NCBI RefSeq assembly: GCF_009928525.1
Contig: NZ_JAABOK010000022.1
Location: 37,899 to 101,898 of the forward strand
DNA from: Chitinophaga solisilvae
Lineage (GTDB): Bacteria > Bacteroidota > Bacteroidia > Chitinophagales > Chitinophagaceae
Direction: 5' to 3'
DNA: 64,000 nt
Shown here: positions 18,440-27,245 of the stretch, piece by piece
Layout: every line of letters starts with the position of its first letter
Numbering within the stretch: position 1 is the stretch's first letter
The notes under the pieces: model-generated
What the model saw: the letters and a program-made list of their open reading frames with translations, nothing else
Databases searched by the model: none
Told to the model about the DNA's origin: nothing
Translations under genes and position numbers: made by a program

Positions 18440-20890
18440 CTAAAACTCCTGCTCCAGTCTTCCCGGACTTCCTTCATCGGTTATACCTTCAACGACTAAA
18501 CGAAAACGTTTGGAGAAGTCGTTGTTGTAGAACTGTACGGTAGCGGTGTGGGTGAGGGTATCTACGGCTACGTTCGGGTTCCAGTAGAGGGTCAGGCGTT
18601 TGTCAGGTAATGCGTGTACTTCTTTTTTAACGGAGTAGTCCGGAGAATAGAATTGTTTCACGACAGTATAGCCAGCCTTTTTATACAGCTGGAATCCCCT
18701 GATGCTCGGATCCGGTGTGCTCTGGTTATCGCCGCCTTTTTTGGTGTATACTGCGATAGCGCCGTTGGCTCCGCCGAAGCCGCCCATGAATGGCGGACGG
18801 AATACTTTGATCAGCGCCACATCGTTGATGGAGAGGGTGCTGAGCATGCTTACGTCTGACTGCATTTCGTTCAGGTATAAGCCGGGTTTACCACCACGCC
18901 AGGAGAGAGACGGGTTATTCATATCGCCGGTGATCTGCAGCCCTGCCACTTTGGATTGCAGGTATTGGAAGATGTTGAAGGCAGTAGGTGTTTCTTTGGT
19001 AAGATCGAACGTATAGCCGTCGCCTCCGGAGAACATGCCGGAAGTGTAACGTTTTTCGGTTGTTTCTTCCGGTTTCACTTTTTTAGCGTTCACATTTACT
19101 TCCTGGAGATATACGGTTTTGTTGTTGATGGCACGGTTTACCTTGTTGCCTTCAGAAACACCGGTGAGGAACAGCTTCAGGGAGTTGTTGTCTACAGCCG
19201 GCGGTACGCGCAGCGGATAGGGTATTTTAATCTGTGTCGGTCTTTCAAAGAAGTGATTATCGATTTTCACGCTCACGTTCTTATCTTTTTTTACGAGATC
19301 ATTTCCCTGGTAGTAGATAAATGCGGTATCCGGGAACACCATGCTGGTCAGGTTGAACTGTCCTTTATCATCGATAGGGGCGGAGGCGAACATAGAGCTG
19401 CTGTCTGCCGGTATTTTGATAATCATATCCAGTTTACCGTTCTGCAGGGGGCGCCCGTTGGGGGTGGTAGCCAGTCCTTTCATGGAGAGCCCTTGTTCGT
19501 ACGGGAATTTTATCTCCGGAAATTCATTGTTTACCAGTTTCTCCCAGCTGAACCTACGCCATCCGTTGGTGAGCATTACGAGGTCCAGTGCCTGCAGGGT
19601 GGCCGGTTCTGTATTCCGGAAGTACCAGTTGGGATTATATACATATCCTTTAATGTCGGAGGTGAGGAGGAGCGTAGAAACGATGTTGGCGGCATTTTTA
19701 TCTACCGGTACCGCGTCTGCATCTGTCACGGCTACGGAGAGGTTGGTGAGCAGGGTATCGGGGAGGCGCAGCACGAAAGTGCTTTTCTTCCTCGCTTCGC
19801 GGGCAACGTCAGACTCCAGGATGTCCATTACGAGCAGGTCATCGCGGCGGACGAAGGCCAGTCTTTCCGCCAGTGGCTGGCCGGCTTTTGCGAACAGGGT
19901 TACCTGCAGGATACCGGAGGGGAGCTTGTCAGCAGGAATAAAGCCGCTGATACGGCCCTCGCTTACATTCAGGCTGGCTTTATATACCAGCTGATTGCCC
20001 ATCTGGGCAATGACAACAAGGTCATTATAGGCAGTGTCGGCAGCGTTGGCGGGAACGGCCTGGTAGAAGATGCGGCTGCCTTTGTTGAATACCTTCAGGG
20101 TAGCGCCGGTGGATTGCGCGGCGGGTAGCGTAAAGGTTTTGGTTTGTCCTTTAGCGCTCTTCACGGTAGCCTGGAAGGCGTCCTGTGCCGCGCCGGGCGT
20201 GATGTCGAAGGTGCCCATCCCATCGTGCAGGGTTTTGATGTCCGCATTACCTTTAGGGCCTTTCACTGTGCCGGTCACATCAATCGGGTAGCCGTTGTTG
20301 TCAATGGCTTTGAAGGCAACGGTATTGGCTTGTCCGGCAATGAGTGCGCCTCCTTCGGGGAAGAACTGTACGGAGAAGTCAGCGGCAGCAGTATCCGCAG
20401 GCGGAGCTGTTTTCTTCGCCGGGTCAAAGATTTCTATGTTACGGCTGTAAGAGAAGGCGGGATCAAAGTTGAGCATCCAGGAGGTGTAGGCCCTGAGCTG
20501 ATAGATGCCCGCTTTCTGGGTTTCCGGGAGATCAAAGAACCCCGGCGCCCCGGCGTTGCCGATGCCGAATAATTTTTTCTGAACGATATTATTGTTTTTA
20601 TCAAGCAGCTCTACATACAGGTTGGTGGCCTGCAGGGCAGGAAGTCCGTTGAGGGTGACATATCCCTTGAACCAGATGGTTTCGCCGGCAGCGTAGTAGT
20701 CTTTGTCGAGATGCAGGTAAACCTTTTCCTGCGGATAGCGGTTACTGAATTGTTGTAAAGCCTGAATGAGACGGTCTGACCAATCGCCGGGGTTCCGGTT
20801 CACAGCGATGGCGCTCACTACTCCGGTCAGGAGCAGTGCGGGCATCAGCCACTTCAGGAAGCGTCTCTTGTTGGTATGGTGCGGTTGCAT
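18440..20890 (-). CDS. MG2/TonB-plug domain surface protein
   Basis: 816 aa. An N-terminal hydrophobic segment (residues ~13-30) is a signal peptide or anchor. Residues ~55-150 (EKVYLHLDKDYYAAGETIWFKGYV) are a macroglobulin MG2-like beta domain of the kind common in Bacteroidota outer-membrane proteins. The middle is beta-rich. Residues ~650-740 (YLQSKVAGLQITGDMNNPSL through FGGANGAIAVYTKKGG) resemble a TonB-receptor plug domain, but no 22-strand barrel follows. The family is widespread in this phylum and its function is not established. It has its own promoter candidate and is separated from the NRPS cluster by a palindromic element. Confidence 0.85.
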   Translation of the reverse strand: MQPHHTNKRRFLKWLMPALLLTGVVSAIAVNRNPGDWSDRLIQALQQFSNRYPQEKVYLHLDKDYYAAGETIWFKGYVTLNGLPALQATNLYVELLDKNNNIVQKKLFGIGNAGAPGFFDLPETQKAGIYQLRAYTSWMLNFDPAFSYSRNIEIFDPAKKTAPPADTAAADFSVQFFPEGGALIAGQANTVAFKAIDNNGYPIDVTGTVKGPKGNADIKTLHDGMGTFDITPGAAQDAFQATVKSAKGQTKTFTLPAAQSTGATLKVFNKGSRIFYQAVPANAADTAYNDLVVIAQMGNQLVYKASLNVSEGRISGFIPADKLPSGILQVTLFAKAGQPLAERLAFVRRDDLLVMDILESDVAREARKKSTFVLRLPDTLLTNLSVAVTDADAVPVDKNAANIVSTLLLTSDIKGYVYNPNWYFRNTEPATLQALDLVMLTNGWRRFSWEKLVNNEFPEIKFPYEQGLSMKGLATTPNGRPLQNGKLDMIIKIPADSSSMFASAPIDDKGQFNLTSMVFPDTAFIYYQGNDLVKKDKNVSVKIDNHFFERPTQIKIPYPLRVPPAVDNNSLKLFLTGVSEGNKVNRAINNKTVYLQEVNVNAKKVKPEETTEKRYTSGMFSGGDGYTFDLTKETPTAFNIFQYLQSKVAGLQITGDMNNPSLSWRGGKPGLYLNEMQSDVSMLSTLSINDVALIKVFRPPFMGGFGGANGAIAVYTKKGGDNQSTPDPSIRGFQLYKKAGYTVVKQFYSPDYSVKKEVHALPDKRLTLYWNPNVAVDTLTHTATVQFYNNDFSKRFRLVVEGITDEGSPGRLEQEF

Positions 20891-20922
20891 GCAATGTATT
20901 TTGAGCCGGTATAATAATAAAA

Positions 20923-20930
20923 CAAAAATA
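20923..20930 (-). promoter_or_regulatory. Bacteroidota -7 element upstream of the MG2/plug gene
   Basis: TATTTTTG on the minus strand, a full match to TAnnTTTG, 32 bp upstream of the start codon. No convincing -33 TTG was found. Confidence 0.4.
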
Positions 20931-21011
20931 TAACTTCAGTAGATTAAATGGTAAGATTACTGCAGCTTTGCTATTATTGCGGGATAAAGCAAGGGTTTTA
21001 ACAAGATTTTA

Positions 21012-22244
21012 ATGAGTTCAATCCGGAAAAGATTAGTGGTGGCCGGCGGTGGCGCGGCCGGTTTCTTTTGCGCCGTTAATGCGGCGCGGTTATCTCCGCA
21101 GCTGGAAGTGGTGCTGCTGGAGAAAACAGGTAAGCTGTTATCCAAGGTAAAGGTGAGCGGCGGCGGCAGGTGCAATGTTACCCATAACGCACCGGACATC
21201 ACGTATATGACTAAACGTTATCCGCGCGGGCAGCACTTCGTGAAAAAGTCGTTTTCCCGTTTCTTCGTGCCGGACACCATCGCCTGGTTTGCTGACCGTG
21301 GCGTGAAACTCAAAGCAGAGGCCGATGGGCGTATGTTCCCTGTTACAGACGACTCGCAGACCATCATCGACTGCCTGCTGTACGAAGCCGACCGGTACCG
21401 GGTCAGGGTAGAGATGAACCAGGAAGTAACGTCCCTGGAGAGAACCGCTGCCGGCGGGTGGATACTGCACCTGCAGGGTGGCCGCAAGCTGGAAACGGAC
21501 TACGTATGCATTGCGGCCGGCGGATATGCGCAGGCAGGTAAGTTCAGCTGGCTGGAGCAGACCGGTCACACCATTGTGCCGCCTGCGCCCTCCCTGTTTA
21601 CTTTCAATATGCCTGGCAACCCCATTACTTCGCTGATGGGCCTTGCCACGGAAGCCCATGTGAAAATTGCCGGTAGCAAATTACAGGAGAAAGGGCCACT
21701 GCTGATTACCCACTGGGGCATGAGCGGACCGGCCATCCTGCGTTTGTCGGCCTGGGGCGCCCGTGAACTGCAGGCATTGCAATACACCTTCACCGCCATT
21801 GTCAACTGGCTGCCCGACTATAACGAAAATACCCTCCGCGAAGCGTGGCCCTCCCTGCGGCTGGAATATGGTAAACAGAAAATCCATCATAAAAATCCGT
21901 TCGGCCTGCCGCAACGCCTCTGGCATTTCCTGCTGCAGCAGGCAGGCATACACGAAGAGAACCGATGGGCCGACGTGCCCGCCAAAGACCAGAACAAGCT
22001 GATGAAACTGCTGGTCAGCATGGATTTCCCCGTGAAAGGCAAAACTACCTTCAAAGAAGAATTTGTCACCTGTGGCGGTATCACCCTCAGTGAAATAGAC
22101 CCCGCTACCATGGAAAGCCGCCTCGTTCCCAACCTCTTCTTCGCCGGCGAAGTAATGGATGTAGACGGTATTACGGGAGGCTTTAACTTCCAGCACGCGT
22201 GGACAAGCGGGTTTGTGGCAGCAACGGCAATAGTGGGAAAGTGA
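21012..22244 (+). CDS. NAD(P)/FAD-dependent oxidoreductase, HI0933/BaiN (YhiN) family
   Basis: 410 aa flavoprotein. The N-terminal Rossmann motif VVAGGGAAGFFCAVNAA (residues ~9-25) binds FAD. VKVSGGGRCNVTHN (~47-60) and the C-terminal FAGEVMDVDGITGGFNFQHA are signatures of the HI0933-like family. Length matches the family. The physiological substrate is unclear for most members; the clostridial member BaiN reduces bile-acid intermediates, which should not be assumed here. Start chosen at the ATG that leads directly into the FAD motif. It converges on the aldolase gene with a palindromic element between them. Confidence 0.9.
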   Translation: MSSIRKRLVVAGGGAAGFFCAVNAARLSPQLEVVLLEKTGKLLSKVKVSGGGRCNVTHNAPDITYMTKRYPRGQHFVKKSFSRFFVPDTIAWFADRGVKLKAEADGRMFPVTDDSQTIIDCLLYEADRYRVRVEMNQEVTSLERTAAGGWILHLQGGRKLETDYVCIAAGGYAQAGKFSWLEQTGHTIVPPAPSLFTFNMPGNPITSLMGLATEAHVKIAGSKLQEKGPLLITHWGMSGPAILRLSAWGARELQALQYTFTAIVNWLPDYNENTLREAWPSLRLEYGKQKIHHKNPFGLPQRLWHFLLQQAGIHEENRWADVPAKDQNKLMKLLVSMDFPVKGKTTFKEEFVTCGGITLSEIDPATMESRLVPNLFFAGEVMDVDGITGGFNFQHAWTSGFVAATAIVGK

Positions 22245-22250
22245 GTTTTT

Positions 22251-22395
22251 AATTACGAATTACGAATTGCGAATTACGAATGTAGAAGCGAAGAGCTAAA
22301 CGTAGATTAAAAGAGATAACTATTGTATATCACCTTTAATCTACGTTTAGCTCTTCGCTTCTACATTCGTAATTCGCAATTCGTAATTCGTAATT
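22251..22395. repeat. Palindromic element, AATTACG arms (element 2 of 10)
   Basis: A perfect 61-bp inverted repeat around a 23-nt loop, filling the gap between two convergent genes. The outer arm is four 7-mers (AATTACG/AATTGCG) and the inner arm is GTAGAAGCGAAGAGCTAAACG. The loop, read on the other strand, matches that of element 3, so the two copies lie in opposite orientation. The transcript would fold into a very long hairpin whichever way it is read. Confidence 0.9.
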
Positions 22396-22398
22396 CTT

Positions 22399-23478
22399 TC
22401 ACGCAATCGTCACTCCCTTCTCCAGATAAACATCCTGAATCGCATTCAACAGCCCTACTCCTTCTGCCATGGGACGCTGGAAGGCCTTACGGCCGGAAAT
22501 GAGTCCGATACCGCCGGCCCTTTTGTTGATGACGGCGGTGCGCACGGCTTCTGCCAGGTCGGTATCGCCGCGGGAGGCGCCGCCGGAGTTGATGAGGCCC
22601 ATGCGGCCCATGTAGCAGTTGGCTACCTGGTAGCGGCAGAGGTCAATGGGATTATCGGAGGTAAGCTGCGAATAGATACGTTCATCCAGTTTACCGTAGG
22701 AGGAGTTACCGGTGTTGAGTGCTTTATAGCCACCGTTGACTTCCGGCAGTTTTTGTTTGATGATATCAGCCTGGATGGTGACGCCGAGATGATTGGCCTG
22801 CCCCGTAAGGTCTGCCGCCAGGTGGTAGTCTACATCTTTTTTGAATGCATCATTGCGGAGATAGCACCAGAGAATGGTAGCCATACCGAGTTCGTGGGCC
22901 AGTTCAAAGGCCTGTGCTACTTCCACCAGCTGCCGGTCTGCCTGCTCGGAGCCGAAGTAGATGGTGGCGCCAACGGCCACTGCGCCCAGGTTCCAGGCTT
23001 CCTGTACGGTGCCGTACATCACCTGATCTGCTTTGTTAGGATAGGTAAGCAGTTCGTTATGATTGATCTTGACGATAAAGGGAATGCGGTGTGCATATTT
23101 ACGCGATACAGCTGTCAGCACGCCAAAGGTGGATGCTACTGCATTGCAGCCGCCTTCAATAGCAAGCCTCACTATATTTTCAGGATCAAAGTACGCGGGA
23201 TTCTTTGCAAAAGAAGCGCCGGCGCTGTGTTCCACGCCCTGATCTACCGGCAGTACCGACATATAACCGGTGCCTGCCAGCCGGCCGGAATAAAACAGCT
23301 GCCCCAGGCTCCGCAGTACCTGCGGGTTACGGCTGGTGGGCTGATAAATTCTGTCTATCGTATCGGGGCCTGGCAGGTGCAACAGATCTCTGGGAATAGT
23401 GTTGCTCACATGACTTAAAAGCGTTTCACTGTCTTCTCCCAACAGTTCGCTGATTTTTTCCACGGATAACATAAGCAT
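22399..23478 (-). CDS. fbaB: Class I fructose-bisphosphate aldolase (DhnA/FbaB type)
   Basis: 359 aa. Cleaves fructose-1,6-bisphosphate to DHAP and glyceraldehyde-3-phosphate through a lysine Schiff base in glycolysis and gluconeogenesis; cytoplasmic. SVLPVDQGVEHS, FIVKINHNELLTYP, GAVAVGATIYFGSE, INSGGASRGDTDL and GGIGLISGRKAFQRP are characteristic of the DhnA-type class I enzyme. The start is MLMLSVEK; an in-frame Met two codons later is equally possible. Single-gene unit. Confidence 0.93.
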   Translation of the reverse strand: MLMLSVEKISELLGEDSETLLSHVSNTIPRDLLHLPGPDTIDRIYQPTSRNPQVLRSLGQLFYSGRLAGTGYMSVLPVDQGVEHSAGASFAKNPAYFDPENIVRLAIEGGCNAVASTFGVLTAVSRKYAHRIPFIVKINHNELLTYPNKADQVMYGTVQEAWNLGAVAVGATIYFGSEQADRQLVEVAQAFELAHELGMATILWCYLRNDAFKKDVDYHLAADLTGQANHLGVTIQADIIKQKLPEVNGGYKALNTGNSSYGKLDERIYSQLTSDNPIDLCRYQVANCYMGRMGLINSGGASRGDTDLAEAVRTAVINKRAGGIGLISGRKAFQRPMAEGVGLLNAIQDVYLEKGVTIA

Positions 23479-23557
23479 TGATCTTTTTGATTAAACTAAT
23501 GTAACGATTTCCTGCTGTGCAAAAATGCCGCCACCTATGAACATCTTCCCGATAATA

Positions 23558-23725
23558 TCAGTAGGGAGTGGGTTGTTTCTTTTTAGGACCATCCTCTCTT
23601 TCTTCAGACACCTGTTCTGTTCCCTCAAATGCGCCACCAGAGCCGTCATGAATAATAGGATCAGTAGTATCTGCTGTCTCTTCCGGAGCGGATTTAACTT
23701 CCGCTGGTGTAATTAATGTTACCAT
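23558..23725 (-). CDS. Small acidic hypothetical protein
   Basis: About 55 aa from the ATG at 23725; an upstream ATG at 23758 would give 66 aa. It is rich in Asp, Glu, Thr and Pro (KSAPEETADTTDPI, then EGTEQVSEEREDGPKKKQ), with no signal peptide or hydrophobic segment. It occupies an otherwise empty interval. Composition looks like a genuine disordered small protein, but no family is recognised. Confidence 0.4.
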   Translation of the reverse strand: MVTLITPAEVKSAPEETADTTDPIIHDGSGGAFEGTEQVSEEREDGPKKKQPTPY

Positions 23726-23758
23726 GATGTAAAAGTAACCATATTCCTGCTTTTTCAT

Positions 23759-24045
23759 TCAGCGCAAATGATATACCTTTGAAACGCCAATAAGAGATAC
23801 AACACTAACCCTCAGATGATCAGATAAGAAACCGGCAGGTATCAGTTTCAGTAAGTAAGACAAGACACAACTAATATTTATTACGTAGACGCTATCCTGA
23901 AAACTGACCGGGCTAAAACCCTTTTTCATGATACATCCGGAAACATCAGCCAACAGAAGACAACCGCGCATTCCCGTTCAAACCGAACTGGTTACACCAT
24001 TATGCTTAAACCTTTTAGTTACCAGAAAAACCCGAAACTGTTACA
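23759..24045. other. Intergenic region upstream of the hybrid kinase
   Basis: About 290 bp without a convincing gene. A + strand TACCTTTG at 23774-23781 matches the -7 consensus and would give the kinase mRNA a leader of roughly 260 nt. No riboswitch fold was recognised. Confidence 0.35.
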
Positions 24046-25776
24046 ATGAATCTCCTATCTCCTACTGTTCCCTTCTTAGCGCAACTCATTAAAACAGGTA
24101 CCCGCTTCGCGCAGACAACCGAAGAGCATAAAGAAGTTATTATTGTTAACTGCCTGAGCCTGACTACGGCATCGCTGCTGCTTATCATAGGCGCTATATT
24201 CGCCCTGCTGCTGCCATCCGCCTGGATAGCCCTGCCCGTAGGACTTGAGTGCGCCGGGTTTCTCAGTATCATGCTTATTAACCGTGCCGGCAAGCTCAAA
24301 ACGGCTAAACTGTCTATGTACATCCTGCAATGTATCTGCGCTACCCACTTTGGTATTCTCCTCGGACCTGTTATCGAAATACAGCTGCTCATCGTTTTTC
24401 TCATCATGGCTTCTTACCTGATTACGAAAAACAAAATCCAGCGTCGTATATTCTTAGGTGTTTCCATCGCCATGCTGATTATTACGGAGGTTAACTTTTA
24501 CTATGATCTCGTTCCTGCCATTCCGCTCAACCGCGATACCAGCTTCCTGCTCCGCTGGCTGTCCATCGCCGGCATCCTGATGCTGATACTGGAAGTTATC
24601 AGCTTTTATGACCAGAAAAATTCAGCACACCAGGAGGCGTTAAAAAAATCGGGCGAATCGAAATCACTATTTGTAAAACAGATCAGCCATGAAATACGCA
24701 CACCATTGAATGGTATCTATGGCATTGCACAGCTGTTACAGGAAGATGTAGCCCGGTACCCGGAACTGGTGCGGCTGCGTCATTACGTGCAGGACCTGAT
24801 GTATGCCTGCACCGATGCCAAAGCTATTGTAAATAATGTGCTGGACCTGGCAGAAATAGAAAACGGGAAGATGCATAACCTGCATCATACTGCATTTGCA
24901 CTGCGCCCCTGGCTGGATCAGGTAACGGGCATTCACCAGTATGCTGCTGCAGCCAGAAAGGTAAGCATACAGGTAGAAGCCGATCCGTTGCTGCCGCCGG
25001 CTATCATCGGCGATGAGCTGAAGCTGCGCCAGATACTGAATAACCTGTTATCCAACGCCATCAAGTTCACCCGGCCCGGCACCACCGTACTGGTAAAAGC
25101 TACCCGTCATCATCAGAAATGGCTGCTGTCTGTCACCGATGCCGGCGCAGGTATTGCAGAAGAGCAACGCGAAAATATTTTTGAACCTTTTGTAAAAACA
25201 ACAGACCGTTACGTGGAAAGCACCGGGCTGGGACTTCACATCACCAAACAACTCACCAGCCTGCTGGGCGGAGAAATCACCCTGTTCAGCAAACCCCGTC
25301 ATGGCAGCACTTTCCAGGTGATGCTGCCGCTCATGACCGGTGAAATGCCCGCCATCAAAAAAGCGGATGACCCTTTACTCAACCTGCAGGGATACAAGGC
25401 ACTGATTATAGAAGACAACCTTATGTCCCAGAAAATACTGGCCAACCTGCTGAAAGGAATGGGCGCCGACACGGCCGTAGCAGACGATGGCGCAGAAGGA
25501 CTTATCACAGCAGGCGCCTGGCGCCCGGATATTATTTTTGTAGATGCACATATGCCGGTAATGACAGGACCTGTCACCATACAGGAATTACGCAGACAAC
25601 CCTGCTTTGAAAAAACCCTGATTATCGCTGTAACGGCAGACGGTTTTACGGGAGACGGACAAACGATGATCCGGGCAGGCGCTGATGAACTGATTCCGAA
25701 ACCAATTGCATTCACCGACATCAGAACCCTGTTGAGGAAACACCTGGTGACAAGACCGGTGATGCATCAGGGATAA
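24046..25776 (+). CDS. Membrane hybrid sensor histidine kinase with C-terminal receiver domain
   Basis: 576 aa. Several hydrophobic segments in residues ~30-190 form an integral membrane input region without a large periplasmic sensor. A HisKA domain follows with phospho-acceptor His215 in QISHEIRTPLNG. The HATPase domain is recognisable by NNLLSNAIKF, DAGAGIAEEQ and STGLGLHI. A receiver domain (~450-570) has the acidic pair in IIEDN, phospho-acceptor Asp500 in IIFVDAHMPVMTG, the conserved Thr in AVTADG and Lys in PKPI. Phosphotransfer probably runs His to Asp within the protein and then to an Hpt or regulator encoded elsewhere. No cognate regulator is adjacent. The stop codon overlaps a palindromic element. 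Confidence 0.93.
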   Translation: MNLLSPTVPFLAQLIKTGTRFAQTTEEHKEVIIVNCLSLTTASLLLIIGAIFALLLPSAWIALPVGLECAGFLSIMLINRAGKLKTAKLSMYILQCICATHFGILLGPVIEIQLLIVFLIMASYLITKNKIQRRIFLGVSIAMLIITEVNFYYDLVPAIPLNRDTSFLLRWLSIAGILMLILEVISFYDQKNSAHQEALKKSGESKSLFVKQISHEIRTPLNGIYGIAQLLQEDVARYPELVRLRHYVQDLMYACTDAKAIVNNVLDLAEIENGKMHNLHHTAFALRPWLDQVTGIHQYAAAARKVSIQVEADPLLPPAIIGDELKLRQILNNLLSNAIKFTRPGTTVLVKATRHHQKWLLSVTDAGAGIAEEQRENIFEPFVKTTDRYVESTGLGLHITKQLTSLLGGEITLFSKPRHGSTFQVMLPLMTGEMPAIKKADDPLLNLQGYKALIIEDNLMSQKILANLLKGMGADTAVADDGAEGLITAGAWRPDIIFVDAHMPVMTGPVTIQELRRQPCFEKTLIIAVTADGFTGDGQTMIRAGADELIPKPIAFTDIRTLLRKHLVTRPVMHQG

Positions 25777-25918
25777 TTACGAATTACGAATTGCGAATGT
25801 AGAATGTAGAAGCGAAGATATAAGCGTAGATTAAAGGTGATATTTAATAGTTATCCGCTTAATCTACGCTTATATCTTCGCTTCTACATTCGTAATTCGC
25901 AATTCGTAATTCGTAATT
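25775..25918. repeat. Palindromic element, AATTACG arms (element 3 of 10)
   Basis: About 60-bp arms, complementary except for a 4-bp patch, around a 24-nt loop. The first two bases are the last two of the kinase TAA stop. The core GCGAAGATATAAGCG is close to the other copies, and the loop matches element 2 in inverted orientation. Confidence 0.9.
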
Positions 25919-25971
25919 CGCAAGTCATAATTCCCAAGTCATAATTGACCTCCCAAAGCCTTCTTATTACG

Positions 25972-25979
25972 TATATTTG
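25972..25979 (+). promoter_or_regulatory. Bacteroidota -7 element for the histidine phosphatase gene
   Basis: TATATTTG, a full match to TAnnTTTG, 28 bp upstream of ATG 26008. It implies transcription starting around 25986 and supports ATG 26008 over the in-frame TTG at 25945, which would lie upstream of the transcript. Confidence 0.55.
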
Positions 25980-26007
25980 CACCCCGGAAGATCAAACGAC
26001 AACAACG

Positions 26008-26586
26008 ATGACGAGAATTGCCATTATACGCCACGGGAGTACCTCCTGGAATAAGGCGGGCCGCCTGCAGGGCCACTCTGATATACCGCTGGATGAAGAA
26101 GGGCTGGATCAGGCCCTGAAGCTGGGGCAACGCCTGTCGGGGGAGTCATGGGATGTCATCTATTCCAGTCACCTGATACGCGCCCGCCAGACTGCGGCGG
26201 TTATTGCCACAGAACTCGGCCTGGAAAGCACCCTGCAGGATCACCGGCTGGGAGAAGCCGGCGGCGGCCTCATTGAAGGCACCACCGAAGCAGAACGTAT
26301 AGAAAAATGGGGAGAGAGCTGGATGCAGCAGGAACTGGGCAGAGAACCCAACGCAGCCGTTATTGGCCGCGGTATGGCCTTTCTCGAAGAGCTGCTCACC
26401 TCACATCCCGGAAAAAACATCGTCCTGATTACCCACGGCAGCTTTATCAGACAGATGCTGGCACACCTCCTCCCTGAAGAAATGCCCGCACCGCCACCCA
26501 TGAAAAATACCTCCGTTACTACCCTCTGTTTTGCAGATAGCAGCTGGCGCTGTGAGCTGTTTAATTGCACCACACATCTTGATTGA
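26008..26586 (+). CDS. Histidine phosphatase superfamily protein (phosphoglycerate mutase-like)
   Basis: 192 aa, cytoplasmic. IIRHGSTSWN near the N-terminus is the RHG phospho-His motif; SSHLIRARQTA, the Glu in EAGGGLIEGT and the second catalytic His in LITHGSF complete the active site. Members are GpmB/PhoE/CobC-like phosphomonoesterases; the substrate cannot be read from the sequence. It follows a palindromic element and has its own promoter, so it is probably a single-gene unit. Confidence 0.9.
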   Translation: MTRIAIIRHGSTSWNKAGRLQGHSDIPLDEEGLDQALKLGQRLSGESWDVIYSSHLIRARQTAAVIATELGLESTLQDHRLGEAGGGLIEGTTEAERIEKWGESWMQQELGREPNAAVIGRGMAFLEELLTSHPGKNIVLITHGSFIRQMLAHLLPEEMPAPPPMKNTSVTTLCFADSSWRCELFNCTTHLD

Positions 26587-26599
26587 GGGTTGTTGTTTT

Positions 26600-26720
26600 A
26601 ATTACGAATTACGAATTGCGAATTACGAATGAGGAGCGAAGACATAAGCGGATAAAGAATTTACTTCTTTGCTTATGTCTTCGCTCCTCATTCGTAATTC
26701 GTAATTCGTAATTCGCAATT
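26600..26720. repeat. Palindromic element, AATTACG arms (element 4 of 10)
   Basis: Near-perfect arms of about 55 bp with core GCGAAGACATAAGCGGAT and a loop containing GAATTTACTT, shared with elements 8-10. The right end runs into the TAA stop of the minus-strand alkyltransferase gene, sharing two bases. It fills the gap between convergent genes. Confidence 0.9.
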
Positions 26721-27240
26721 AAAAACCATAATCCCGTTCGAGGTTCAGCAGCCGTTGCTTTCTTTCCATGCCACCGGCATAGCCGGTTAAGCTGCCGTTG
26801 GCGCCAATCACGCGGTGACAGGGGATGATGATGGCGATGCGGTTGCGGCCATTAGCCGTACCGACTGCGCGGACGGCCTTCTCATTTTTCAGGATCAATG
26901 CCAGGTCTTTATAGGAACAGGTTTCGCCATATGGTATCTTCTGCAGTTGCTGCCATACCGATTGTTCAAAGGTGGTGCCCGGCACTACCAGTGGGATGGA
27001 GAACGTTTGCCGGCGGCCTGAGAAGTAGGCTGCCAGCTCCTCCTCTACCTGTGCGGAGTAAGCATTATACCCAGGTTGTAATACTGCCTGCAGCTTTTTC
27101 TCCAGCTGATCTTTCTGCGTCTGCAATCTTATTCTGTCTGTAAACTCCAGCAGACATAATCCTGCTGTGGTAACGCCGGCTATCATCTCCCCCAGCGGCG
27201 TGCTGATTTCCGTTGTATAAATAATTTTTTCAGCCATCAT
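26719..27240 (-). CDS. ogt: Methylated-DNA--[protein]-cysteine S-methyltransferase
   Basis: 173 aa. A suicide DNA-repair protein that moves the alkyl group from O6-alkylguanine to its own cysteine. The C-terminal half carries VWQQLQKIPYGETCSYKDLA, GTANGRNRIAIIIPCHRVIG (acceptor Cys in PCHR) and a glycine-rich end GYAGGMERKQRLL, all diagnostic. The N-terminal ~70 residues match the Ogt-type partner domain, and there is no Ada AraC domain. The start lies 5 bp after the stop of the upstream PEP-mutase-like gene, so the two are co-transcribed. Confidence 0.95.
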   Translation of the reverse strand: MMAEKIIYTTEISTPLGEMIAGVTTAGLCLLEFTDRIRLQTQKDQLEKKLQAVLQPGYNAYSAQVEEELAAYFSGRRQTFSIPLVVPGTTFEQSVWQQLQKIPYGETCSYKDLALILKNEKAVRAVGTANGRNRIAIIIPCHRVIGANGSLTGYAGGMERKQRLLNLERDYGF

Positions 27241-27245
27241 GCTTA

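Noticed and set aside
18956..20128. 390-aa open frame on the + strand
   Set aside because: Entirely antisense to the well-supported MG2/plug gene; composition reflects the reverse complement and no protein motif is visible.
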